From the NCBI GenBank assembly GCA_024500155.1, contig CM044875.1, positions 17,321,203 through 17,385,202 on the forward strand: DNA of 64,000 nucleotides, in the 5' to 3' direction. The translations under genes were made by a program, and so were the position numbers. The notes under the pieces were generated by a model that worked only from the letters and a program-made list of their open reading frames with translations, was not told the origin of the DNA and did not search any database. This DNA comes from Chenopodium formosanum (lineage: Eukaryota > Streptophyta > Magnoliopsida > Caryophyllales > Amaranthaceae). Below, piece after piece: positions 21,546 to 31,465 of the stretch. The first letter of the stretch is position 1, and the number at the start of each line of letters is the position of its first letter.

Positions 21546-22112
21546 TAACAGTTCCTTGTGAGGGGGTTGAAACATCTGCAAATTATAAAGTGGCATCTCT
21601 TCGAGAAATCATGGAACCCTACATCTTCCTCGACAACATCGACCTTTTTACAATGGAATCGTGCATGGTAGTATGTAAAGCATGGGCATCATGGATCTTG
21701 GACAAAGAAGATAACCCTTTCTATGTTGCCAAACGGAAAGCTGCTTGGGAAAAGCGACTTTTGACCGGGGAAATAGATGCATGGTAGTGACCTTAGTTAT
21801 ATTTTCATTAAAGTTATCTTTGTAAAAGTTTTTTTTGTGAATTACGAGCGACTTGATCCCTAAAAAAAAGAAATTAAAAAAAATGAAAAAATAAAAAAAA
21901 ATCTTGTAACAGGGTACGTAGGCAGCTCACTTTGAGTGCAGTCGCAAAAAATAAAAATTTGGTTTCCTTTTTATGTCGAACTACGATAGAACTGATTTCT
22001 TGAATCACATTACACTCAGCACATTTCCGCACTCAGGAATACGTAGGCAGCCTTCGGGCCCGACCACTAACAGTTTGTTATTGTTGCAGGTTTCACTTAT
22101 TTATTTATTTAT
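21546..22112 (+). other. Left leader of element B with a short frame and a paired-motif block
   Basis: A 65-codon frame (21590-21787, MASLREIMEPYIFLDNIDLF ... AAWEKRLLTGEIDAW) may be the end of a longer lost protein; I do not recognise it. It is followed at 21838-22064 by two units of a motif pair, GAA(T/C)TACGA..TTGAT/CTGAT and TACGTAGGCAGC, the same arrangement as at 28266-28495. A (TTTA)n run (22097-22120) follows. Confidence 0.5.
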
Positions 22113-23710
22113 TTATTTATTTTGCTTTCCTTCATCATGAGGTGGAAAATAGACGGAAAAGAACATTAATTCAAATTTATATAATGATACAACCATAACA
22201 TCGAATGAAAAAAATACATAATACAAAGGTAAAACAGGCCCTAACTGAATCTCAGGAGACGGTGGAGCTTCAAACATCTCTGTTTGACCCCAAGTAAACC
22301 CTTGGCAATGATCAACCATAAGGCAGACTCCTCGAAGCATGTCTTGAGGGGAATGTCGAATACTAACTTCCCAACCATGAGAGCGCATTAGGAGTAGTAT
22401 GTCACACAACTTTTTCTCAGCATTTGCTGGGTAGACATCAAGCCTAGTCAGAGATGAGATGAAGCGGTTAACATCCATCACTACTTCTAATTGTTTCACC
22501 TCTAGTGAGCAAGCCTTTTGCAACCCATTTTGCAGTAAGAAAAGCGAGAAAAAGGAAAAACTGGGCCCTCGGAGTCTTGAACCAAAACCAAACTTCCAAA
22601 CATGCCCAGGCTCTCGCAATGTATACCTACCTCTACACCCATCTGAGCCATCTGATAAAGTGGCTAGAGACAGAGTATGGGGATCTCCCTGTGACCAATA
22701 AGTAGTTGACAATGCCCTAGTTAATCTATCTATTATTATGAAGAGACTCCTTTGACCTATTGACCATAAAGTCTCAGGGAGACGAGATACGTAACGCCTA
22801 TGATACGGAGGTAGTTTCTGAAGAAAATTCTCCTTAGATTCTCGATAGTTCGAAGGACCACCCATCATCATAGTTAAATGATTATAGGTTATGAAATCTG
22901 ATATACCCAACTAAGGATGATTGACTGAGCTTTAAGGCGGGCCTCTCCCTTGGCCTGAGGAAGTCCCAGAATAAATACTGCGAGGGGTATTATAAGCCGA
23001 TATGGCTATTGATCCTTCAGACAATCGAGTGAGTGAAAAGAAACATGTGTCGCTCCATAGGAATAGAGTTGATGGGAGAGAATTATGCCCTGCAAGAATA
23101 CAAGACTTTATTACGTCTATGTTTTCAGATACCTCCTTGTCGATTGACAAATTAGAGATGAGTAGGACCAAACAAGTTAGGATATAGGTTTTGTGTAATA
23201 TAGAGATATTATGTAATATTTGACTCGTACAGTACCCGCGAGCATCCCAAAACAATAACCTGAGAGACGAGTACATAGGAAGATTAAAAGGGAAATGTGA
23301 TGGTAGGTTCGGACTCTCTACGAGTTGGCTAGCAAAAGGGAGGTTTTGTTGACTTATAGTAGCTATGATAGGGTAAACCAAGTCTCCAGATAAACGTAGG
23401 AACAAAGATAGGGCTAGCACCATTGTATCTGCCACAAATAAGAAGATTGACTCTGGAGAGCTATTTATCTCGAATACCTAGGGTGGACCAGTCACTAGTG
23501 CAAGTTTCCTTAGATGAACTGAAGGTGGGATAGCTGTAGAATTTTGATCATAAGGGAGAGAGAGGTTTTCCTTAGAAAATTGAGATGGATGATCTTCTGG
23601 CTGTATTGAATCTCGTTGCGTTCTCTCTCTCGTAATTCTTGGAGGGAAGAGCATGAAGTGTCAGAGAAGAAGTGAATTAAATCTCTAACGCGTAAGGCAT
23701 TAGGATCCAT
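22113..23710 (-). pseudogene. Antisense gene upstream of gag in element B, unknown function
   Basis: On the minus strand an ATG at 23710 opens MDPNALRVRDLIHFFSDTSC. Reading in the two other frames continues with RDSIQPEDHPSQFSKENLSL, VFEINSSPESIFLFVADTMV (to a stop at 22932) and then 22910-22113 (ENFLQKLPPYHRRYVSRLPE, WSIGQRSLFIIIDRLTRALS, KKLCDILLLMRSHGWEVSIR). The set reads as one protein of about 500 residues broken by several frameshifts or stops. A TATA box sits 100 bp upstream (23811-23820), followed by a pyrimidine-rich leader. I recognise no domain. It opposes gag-pol, as extra ORFs do in several Tat/Ogre elements. A host-derived gene carried by the element is the likely origin. Confidence 0.5.
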
Positions 23711-23988
23711 AATTCAAATTTGAGAAAAGTGAGAAAAATCTCAAAAGAAAACACTTGAGATTTTAGAGAGAGAAGAAGTTTGGGTGAATAATCCTTATTC
23801 AAGTTTTAGTTTTTTATAAGACGAGAACCAATAGTGTGTTCAACACACAAGGAATCTTCGTAGTAGGGTCCAATTCATTTTCGAAAAAAAATTTCTTTTT
23901 TTTTTTTTTAAAATAAGGGGTGTTCATTTCTCTTAAAAATCTTTTATTTACTTTTTTTTTTTAGCTTGTCGAAGAAGTTTTTTTTGTA
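23711..23988. other. Divergent promoter region between the antisense gene and gag of element B
   Basis: About 280 bp separating two start codons on opposite strands. It contains the minus-strand TATA box and long T-runs before gag. No plus-strand TATA box is obvious, as expected if gag is transcribed from the LTR. Confidence 0.5.
23811..23820 (-). promoter_or_regulatory. TATA box of the left antisense gene of element B
   Basis: The minus strand reads CTTATAAAAA, about 100 bp before the ATG at 23710, with a leader rich in TCTCTCTAAAATCTC. Placement and leader composition fit a plant core promoter. Confidence 0.55.
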
Positions 23989-25446
23989 ATGTTCTTTTTT
24001 TTTTACCCCAGGAAATCTACCTGGACCCGCACAGGATCTAGGCTTGTCTGTCAAACCTCTTCTCACAGTTTACAATCTGATTCAGTAGCCTTCTCACCGG
24101 GTTGGTCGACGCCAAGGGAAATTCATTCTCCGCCATCAAGCGAAATGTCTGAGATTCCTGGTCATGAAAGTTCGCTAAACCGTGATCCATCTAATGATCC
24201 TCGAGGAATGATGCGAGCTATCCTTGATCGTCAAGATACCATGGAACAAACAATACAGAGTTTGTTAAGACAGAGTGCTAGTGCTCCTCCTCCTCAACAT
24301 GATTTAGAGATAGCTCCTACCAAGATCGAAGAAGATATTCTCAAGCTCAAGGAAGTACTAAAGGGTATGACTAAAGTGGAACCTTGGTTGGATATTCATG
24401 GTCTCACCTTATTTCCGAAAGCACGACTGCCATTTGGGTTTAAGATGCTGAATCTCACGAAATTCGATGGTACAGGAAGTCCCACTAATTTCTTGAAGCT
24501 ATACGTAGGGGCTATGAGTCCTTGGGGTGTTGATGAACCTTTAATGGCACAATTGTTTCAACAATATTTAGATGGGGCTGCCGCACATTGGTTTCTTAAT
24601 CTGGAAAATTCAAAGAAAACTTCGTGGGCTGATATTGTGCGAGAATTTTCTAGCCAATACAGATATAATGAAGAGATCAATGTAACAAGGAGGGATTTGG
24701 AGACAACTGCCCAAAATCATAATGAAACGTTTTCTGCCTTTGTCACTAAGTGGAGAAATAAGGCTGCAAAGATGGTAATAGGCCAAACAAAGAAGAACAA
24801 TTACAGATGATTGTGAAGAATCTTCTTCCCATTTATTAAGGACGAATGGCTTTCCAGTATTTTCCGTCATTCAAGGCTCTCATATCAACCGGAACCTTGG
24901 TGGAGGATGCCATTAAAAAGGGAGATATCAAGAAGGATGAAGGGAGCAGTAGTAACACCTCTTACAATCCTAAGCTTGGGGGGCAACAGGAAAACCAATA
25001 ACAATGACTCAATACCTTCAAAACCAACAAACTTGATACATAATATTGGCGCCGCTTCAGTATTCCAACTCAGGCCACAGAGAAATTTTTCTCCTTTGAA
25101 CATGACCTATGCTCAAGCTTTCTCCAAACTAAAAAAGGCCAACCTAGTTCAACCTTTGAACCCAAGGCCACCCCCAAGAAACCCTCCTCCCAGTTACAAC
25201 CCAAACCAACACTGTGAATTCCATCAAGGGCCTGGGCATGACATTAAAAATTGCACAACATTCAAGCACCGTATTCAAGATCTAGTAGATAGAGGAAGGC
25301 TTTCAGCTGGGGCATCCTCAGATAAATTTAAAAATACGCAACCAAGCATCACTAATAATCCTCTTCCCAATAATAAGCCTCCTGTCTCTATAAACACCAT
25401 CTCCTCTTCTAGTAACCAGATTGATCCAACATTATTAATGGTTTGA
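23989..25446 (+). pseudogene. Element B gag, first copy
   Basis: The capsid region runs from MSEIPGHESSLNRDPSNDPR (from 24145) through a coiled-coil-like MRAILDRQDTMEQTIQSLL and the family signature LTKFDGTGSPTNFLKLYVGA, DGAAAHWFLNLE, FSSQYRYNEEI, ETFSAFVTKWRNKA to a frameshift at about 24795. The frame resumes with MTYAQAFSKLKKANLVQPLN and the knuckle CEFHQGPGHDIKNC (C-H-H-C), then HRIQDLVDRGRLS, ending at a stop 25444-25446. The start at 23989 sits in a T-run; ATG 24145 is an equally plausible start. Confidence 0.82.
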
Positions 25447-25458
25447 AATGCCCCTCAA

Positions 25459-26848
25459 ATGTATGAGATGCCATTATCCGAGAATTATGTGTGTGTTGTG
25501 TATGATCACTCCACTCAGCAAAAGGTCAAGCTTGTGCCATGCAAGGGTTCCGGTGATAAGGATCCGTTCTCTGATGTCTGCGCCACTATGAGTTATAATG
25601 GGGCATTTTGCCTAATAGATGATGAAGAGGAGGCTTTCTCATTGTTGTCAATTGCTGAGAAAAATGCTGGGGCACACCTTAATACCCCTAGTAATCTTCA
25701 ATGTCCTATTTACCTTGACAATCTTAGTGATGATGAAGATCTACATGTGGCTCATTTGACTCGCGCAGGTCGTCACTTTAAACCCTCATATCTTGAAGAT
25801 GAGAACCCCATGGAAGCCTTGAAAAGGAAAAAAAAGACAAGGAATTAACAGAGGAGAATAAGGAAGAAGATGATGCAATTAGGCGCATGAAGGAGGTTAA
25901 TGCAAATGTTTCTATATGGAAGTTATTGACTCATTCACAACCCCATCGGGTTGTTGTTATGAGACATATCAATGAAGTTTCAATTGATCCATCCATAACT
26001 CCGGATCAAATGGTAGGACTTATTCATGGAGCCGACCGCACTTTAATGTTTACCGACAATGATCTCCAAAAAGGGTCAACCATAATAACTCTTTGCACAT
26101 AACTGTGAAATGTCATGGGTGGACAATACCTCGGGTACTTATTGACAATGGTTCTGCCATCAATGTATGCCTGTATCGAGTTATGACAAAGCTTGGTTAT
26201 CAAAAAGAAGATTTGACACCTTCAAGTCAGGTTGTTAGGGCTTATGACAATGCCAAAAGAGATGTTTTGGGGTCAATTGAGTTACTTTTGGAATATGGGC
26301 CAGTGGCTAGAACTGTTGAATTTGTGGTAATTGATATTGAAGCATGTTTTAACCTTTTTCTCGGAAGACCTTGGCTTCACGAGAACAGGGCAGTAGCCTC
26401 TACCTTACACCAAAAGGTGAAGTTGCTCACGGATCATGGTGCAGTAACACTTGTGGGTAATCCAGAAGTTATGAATGTTTCTAGTGTTGGAAAATCGGTG
26501 CTCCACTTAGATGAAGAAGAGGGTAGTCGATTAGACGGATTCACTATTCATAATATTGGATCTGATACAATTGGCTTTTGGAAGGAAGAAGAAGAAACCG
26601 AGGAAGATTCTGAAGAGGACTTAGAGGAAGATGAAGAAACTGAGGAAGATCCGGAAGAAGAAGAAACTGAGGAAGACCCAGAAGAAGGGCTTCAAGAGGA
26701 AGACAATAACTCTGAGGCTAATCCTCAAGAAGTTAGGGGTGGAACAAATTGGTCCAATGAAGACGAGGCAGAAGAAGAGCCTAAAACTCCAAAAGACAAC
26801 GACCCATGTTTTAGAGGAGAATCTTGGACAAGTAATTCTTTTAGATAG
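25459..26848 (+). pseudogene. Element B protease with spacer and acidic tail
   Basis: 25459-25848 is a spacer (VCVVYDHSTQQKVKLVPCKG ... LTRAGRHFKPSYLEDENP), as found before protease in Ogre-type proteins. After a frameshift, 25887-26102 gives KEVNANVSIWKLLTHSQPHR, and 26093-26848 carries the protease: RVLIDNGSAINVCLY with active-site Asp (residue 18 of this frame), then VEFVVIDIEACFNLFLGRPW. The C-terminal 80 residues (26575-26790) are very acidic, with repeated ETEED/DPEE units. Such a tail is unusual for a protease and might belong to a linker toward RT. The copy has at least two frameshifts. Confidence 0.8.
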
Positions 26849-28117
26849 GGTCATGATGAGGGATCTCGAAAAAGGTCTAGGGCCGAGGATTTTTGTTTGG
26901 AATTTGATGTCCTGTGTTATAGAAGGTTAGTATACCCGGAGGAGTTGATTCTTTTCCCTAACTACAGGCATGTAGATCGTTATCTTAATCTTCCCTAGTT
27001 CGAGAAGTTCAATGGGTTGGGAGATCCCATCCTCCATTTATACAACTTTGTGAACACCTTATATCCTTTAAATGTTCCAGAAGAACATTTTCCTATGTTG
27101 TTCAATAGAAGTCTAGGTGGGCCTGCGTTATCCTGATATTATACCTCAGGGGCAACAAGTAAAGGTTCTTGGGGAGAAATAGCTCAAGCTTTCAGTTATT
27201 GGGCATTTGAATTTCGACAGACTGACACCGAAAAACTGAAGCTAGTGAATATGGAGCAAAGTGATCGGGAATCATTTTCACATCTCTTTTCAAGATGTTC
27301 TTACATTCGGGCTCAACTTCGTTTCCCATTACTGATCGGGAGTTCATGTTGATATTACTAAGGAAGTTAAATGATTTTTATTATCGTCATATGGTCTCCA
27401 TCAAATACGCCGACCTCTCGCACATGGAGAGACATAGTTACGAAATTGATGCCTATCGACTACAGGAAAGAAGGCCTAAGGTGCACCCTCAAGGTGAAAG
27501 AGCTAACAGGAGGATATTCACTCAAATCGACGAACCATTGAGTGTGGTGTACGATCGTTTAAACAAAAAAGGTATTCTTCTGGCAAAAAGCTATGTGTAT
27601 TCATTACCACCATATGGAACCTATATGAGACAATATTGTAGTTATTGTCATCAATATGGGCATAGAACAGATACTTGTTATGACCTTAAGTGTGCAATCC
27701 AGGATCTCATTGATCGTGGGATCATCATTCCAGCCCATCCTAAGTCTAATGCACCAGAGACAAACCCGGCACAGCCACGCCTCTCATGCTGATTTGTTCC
27801 TTCAACTGCTCGAAGAAGGTTGTATCAAGCCACTACCTCGTCGAGCAGGAGCTGATCCTGATGGGCCAAATCTCAACAAATATTTTCACTATCATCAGTT
27901 ACATGGCCATGATACTAACGAATGTCACGCCCTCCGTTGGTGTATAAAGCGCACAACTGGAATTTCCTGCCCGAATCAGAAAGTGTCCATAAATGCCCTT
28001 TCCATTTTGACAAGCGAAGACGATCCCACTCTTTTGATTGCTCGTCGCCTCGTCACTATTCAGAAAAGATATCTCAACAAGACTACGAGAAATACTGTTG
28101 AAAATCCTGAAGCCTAA
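26849..28117 (+). pseudogene. Second gag-like module between protease and RT of element B
   Basis: Reading across several stops and frames gives a degraded gag: FEKFNGLGDPILHLYNFVNT (about 27000-27057), WGEIAQAFSYWAFEFRQTDT, MEQSDRESFSHLFSR (about 27251-27295), then 27295-27792 with a canonical CCHC knuckle CSYCHQYGHRTDTC and AIQDLIDRGIIIP. The 27656-28117 frame has a second knuckle, YFHYHQLHGHDTNEC, whose first Cys is lost. The words IQDL(V/I)DRG and the knuckle spacing are shared with the first gag, so the two modules are related. Gag is normally found only before protease; here the copy may come from recombination with another element or a nested insertion. It is non-functional as it stands. 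Confidence 0.7.
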
Positions 28118-28660
28118 GGAATCTTTACATGGGGAAGGAAGCATCCGCAACAACATGGTGATCTTTATCTTACCCTCTATCAAGAAGGATGAATGAGAGG
28201 GGTAGTATGAACTTTGTAAACCAAGCATTTTTTTATTTCTCTTTATATTTTCTTTTGGTACAAAGAACTACGTACAGCTTGATCCCCCAAAGCACTATTT
28301 CATGATCATACACAAAAATTGTACTTGCACGCACATTGTTATTGGGGTACGTAGGCAACTCTGATCGAGTGCAGCTGTTTCAAAAAAAAATCTTTTTTTC
28401 TTCCATTATGAACTACGACGGGTTTGATTCTCCAAAAAAAAAGAGAAAATACAAAATCTATTTAGAGATAAGTAGGCAGCCTTATGGCACGACCAAAAAT
28501 AATTAAAAGATTTTTGGAATGAACACCTTGCCAACTTATTTAACTTAACAGATTTCTTTGTTCTTGCATGCATTTTTACATTTATCATTTACTTTTTATT
28601 TTATTTATTTATTTTTTTTTAAAAAGGGAGGAAATCCTAATCTCAAGTATGTCGTGTTTA
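28118..28660 (+). other. Non-coding paired-motif block of element B
   Basis: Two units of GAACTACG...TTGAT(C/T)C followed by (A)CGTAGGCA: GAACTACGTACAGCTTGATC (28266) with GGTACGTAGGCAACTC (28345), and GAACTACGACGGGTTTGATT (28409) with ATAAGTAGGCAGCC (28470). The same arrangement occurs at 21838-22064. The first CTACG is complementary to the following CGTAG. No protein is encoded. A T/A-rich run at 28590-28625 closes the block. Confidence 0.6.
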
Positions 28661-29536
28661 AGGTATCCTTTGCCAACCTATGACTAACCATTTAAGAAAT
28701 CCAGGATCCAATACCACAAACACTTACCAGAGGACTTCAATTAATGTTGAAAATGGGTTATGTTCCAGGAACTGGTTTAGGACAGAATGGCGAAGGCATG
28801 AGGCACCCAATCCTAATAATTGATAAGTAAAATCGGCATGGCTTGGGTTTCGATGAAAAAATGATTTCTAATGTTATGAAAAGGAAGTCTCTGACTTTGA
28901 ATGGGCAATTTGTGTTACAAAATGACACTGAGCGGTTTTATGAGTTTCCTAAACCTTGGTGTGACTTGGATAAGGGGAGAATTCTCCCTGGGTTAGAAAT
29001 TTCCTTCGCAGAAGCAAGGAATGAAGAATCTATTAAGAAATGGTTCGATAAAGAAATCGGTATTTAAGAAAGATATTGATTGGGCTGACCATCTAAAGCA
29101 AGGAGTTCTAAGAGGCTTGTTTTCACCAATTTCTGATTGTGAAGTCCATTTTGATCCCATTACTCTCATCACTCTAATAAGAACAAAAGTTGAAAACAAT
29201 ATCCGACCCGAAACTCAAGAACAATTCCTTCCTTTCCCCGAACTATATCCTTTTCAATCCTCTTCCTCAGATGGTTATGAAACTGATAGCTCATCATCTA
29301 GCCAATCATCTATCCATACATTACATGATATCTCCTATCACGAAGATATCGAAGGAATTGCTTGTAAACATATTTGCGTACAAGAAATCAATTTTGATCA
29401 TGATGCATTTTCTAATAATGAACTTTTCAATGAACCTAAATCATGCGTGACACCCATGGAAGAGTCTATAACTGTAAACATAGGTATGGATAATGATGTA
29501 AAAAAAAGTCAAGATAGGATCGTCCCTTTCCCTTGA
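28661..29536 (+). pseudogene. Element B G-patch domain and linker before RT
   Basis: The translation around 28741-28830 is LMLKMGYVPGTGLGQNGEGM followed by RHPILIIDK-stop-NRHGLGF, a clear G-patch (GYxxGxGLGxxGxG), an RNA-binding glycine-rich motif also known next to the protease of some retroviruses and in plant Ty3/gypsy elements. Frames 28843-29067 and 29021-29536 follow: RFYEFPKPWCDLDKGRILPG and a Ser/Asp-rich linker (YETDSSSSSQSS, HDISYHEDIEG). The domain probably binds element RNA. An in-frame stop and a frameshift at about 29045 break it. Confidence 0.7.
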
Positions 29537-29554
29537 TGAGAAAAATGCATTCAT

Positions 29555-30390
29555 TATTTTACTTAAAGAATATATGGATGTGTTTGCATGGTCCTATGCT
29601 GATATGCCTGGTGTCGATCGTGATATTGCTGAACATCGTATACCACTCTACCCCGATAGCAAGCCAAAGCAACAAAAGCTTCGTAGAATGAAACCAGAAG
29701 TTAGTCTCAAAGTTAAAGAAGAAATTCAAAAGCAGCTTGATGCCAACTTCATTAAACTATTCAAGCATCCAAAATGGCTGGCGAATTGTGGTAGTAGTGC
29801 CCAAAAAAGATGGAAGGGTCAGAGTATGCATTGATTTTAGGGATTTAAATTCAGCATCACTAAAAGGCTATTTTCCACTACCCCATATTGATGTTCTGGT
29901 TGATAACACTGCCGGACACTCCATGTTCTCATTCATGGACGGATTCTCAGGATATAATCAGATACTCATGTCGGAAAAGGGCATGTCGAAAACTTCTTTT
30001 ATTACCCCTTGGAGAACCTTTTGTTATAGAGCAATGCCCTTCGGATTAAAGAATGCTGGGGCCACCTATCAACGGGCTGGAACAACGATTTTGCATGATC
30101 TCATCCATGATATTGTGGAGGTCTATGTTGATGACATGATTGTCAAAAGTCATGATCGTGAGACGCACATTGACGCCTTAAAATCATTCTTTGACAGAAT
30201 TAGGAAATACAATCTTAGACTGAATCCTCTAAAATGTGTATTTGGAGTAACTTCAAGAAAACTTCTGGGCTTTGTTGTGAGTTAAGATGGAATTAAAGTC
30301 GATTCTGACAAAGTAAAGGCCATATAAGAGCTTCCTCCACCAAGAACGGAAAAGGAGATTCGGGGATTTCTCGGTAGAATCCAATATTAG
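29555..30390 (+). pseudogene. Element B reverse transcriptase
   Basis: Starts KEYMDVFAWSYADMPGVDRD (about 29566). A frameshift near 29780 joins WLAN to IVVVPKKDGRVRVCIDFRDL. Then come FPLPHIDVLVDNTAGH, FMDGFSGYNQILMSEKG, FCYRAMPFGLKNAGATYQRA and the catalytic box VEVYVDDMIVKSHD, intact (YVDD). The thumb (RKYNLRLNPLKCVFGVTSRK) leads to stops at 30283-30285 and about 30326. Apart from the frameshift and stops, the core residues are preserved better than in elements A and D, so B may be the younger copy or may have lost function later. Confidence 0.85.
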
Positions 30391-30960
30391 TAGGTTCATA
30401 TCACAATTGATAACCCGGTGTGAACCTATATTCAAGTTACTTAAGAAAAATGTTCCTACAAAATGGAATGACGAACGTCAGGCTTCATTCGATTCAATGA
30501 AAGAATACCTCTCTAATCCTCCAGTTTTAATGCCACCAAAGCCGGGGCATCCCTTGATATTATATCTTACTATCACGGAAACGGCCATGGGAGCTCTTTT
30601 GGCACAATACCAAGAGGGTACAAGGAAGGAAATAGCTATCTATTACCTCAGCAAAAAAATCCTTGAGTATGAAACTAGGTACACTCCTTTGTAAAGAGCT
30701 TGCATTGCCCTCATTTACGCAACGAAGAAGCTTCGACATTATCTGCAAGCACATACTACTTATCTAGTTTCGAGGTTAGATCCAATCATGTACATTTTTT
30801 AGAAGCCAATATTGAGTGAAAGAATAGCAAGATGGCATGCGATATTATCAGAATTTGACATTCAGTGTGTGAATCAAAAGTCTGTCAAAGGGAAGGCTAT
30901 ATTTGAAGCTTTGGCTGATGGACCTATATCAGGTGATGAATTTGATGATGATTTTCCAGA
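30391..30960 (+). pseudogene. Element B RNase H (first, Ty3/gypsy type)
   Basis: 30407-30694 reads CEPIFKLLKKNVPTKWNDER, PVLMPPKPGHPLILYLTITE, AIYYLSKKILEYETRYTPL-stop, and after the TAA RACIALIYATKKLRHYLQAH, LVSRLDPIMYIF-stop, ILSERIARWHAILSEFDIQC, GKAIFEALADGP. This is the RNase H that follows RT in all Ty3/gypsy elements and removes RNA from the hybrid. Two in-frame stops break it. Confidence 0.82.
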
Positions 30961-30979
30961 TGAACATATTTTCTGTCTT

Positions 30980-31465
30980 AGTACGTCATAATGGAAGATG
31001 TATTTCGACGCAGCCTTTAACAGGAGTGACAATGGTGCAGGGGTATTATTAATTGATCCTTACGGAGTACATATTCCCTTCGCTGTGAAGCTTAGTTTCC
31101 AAACGACGAATAACACGGCTGAATACGAAGCTTGCATCTATGAAATCAAAGCAACATTAGCAACTGGTGCAAAAAGTCTCACGATATATGGTGATTCCTA
31201 TCTCATAATTTCCCAGACTATTGGATCTTGGAAAGTTCGAGATGAAAGGTTGCAAATGTACACAGAGTATCTTCAACAATTTATCCCATTATTTGAAGAA
31301 ATAGAGTTCAAACATCTCCCTCGCGAGCAAAACAGCTTCACCGATGCTTTGGCAAATCTTGCAGTAAATTTGACTTGGGGCGATGATGTAAGGGTACAGT
31401 CAGTGACGATTGTAGAAAAAGAAAGTCGAGTGGTTAATTTTGAACCACTAATTGCTCTATATTAA
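30980..31465 (+). pseudogene. Element B second RNase H (archaeal type, Tat hallmark)
   Basis: The open frame 30998-31465 gives KMYFDAAFNRSDNGAGVLLI, TNNTAEYEACIYEIKATLAT, YGDSYLIISQTIGSWKVRDE and LPREQNSFTDALANLA. The Asp (YFDAA), Glu (TAEYEA), Asp (GDSYL) and final Asp (TDALA) match RNase H catalytic positions. A second, archaeal-like RNase H between RNase H and integrase defines the Tat branch of Ty3/gypsy. It is uninterrupted here. Confidence 0.85.
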
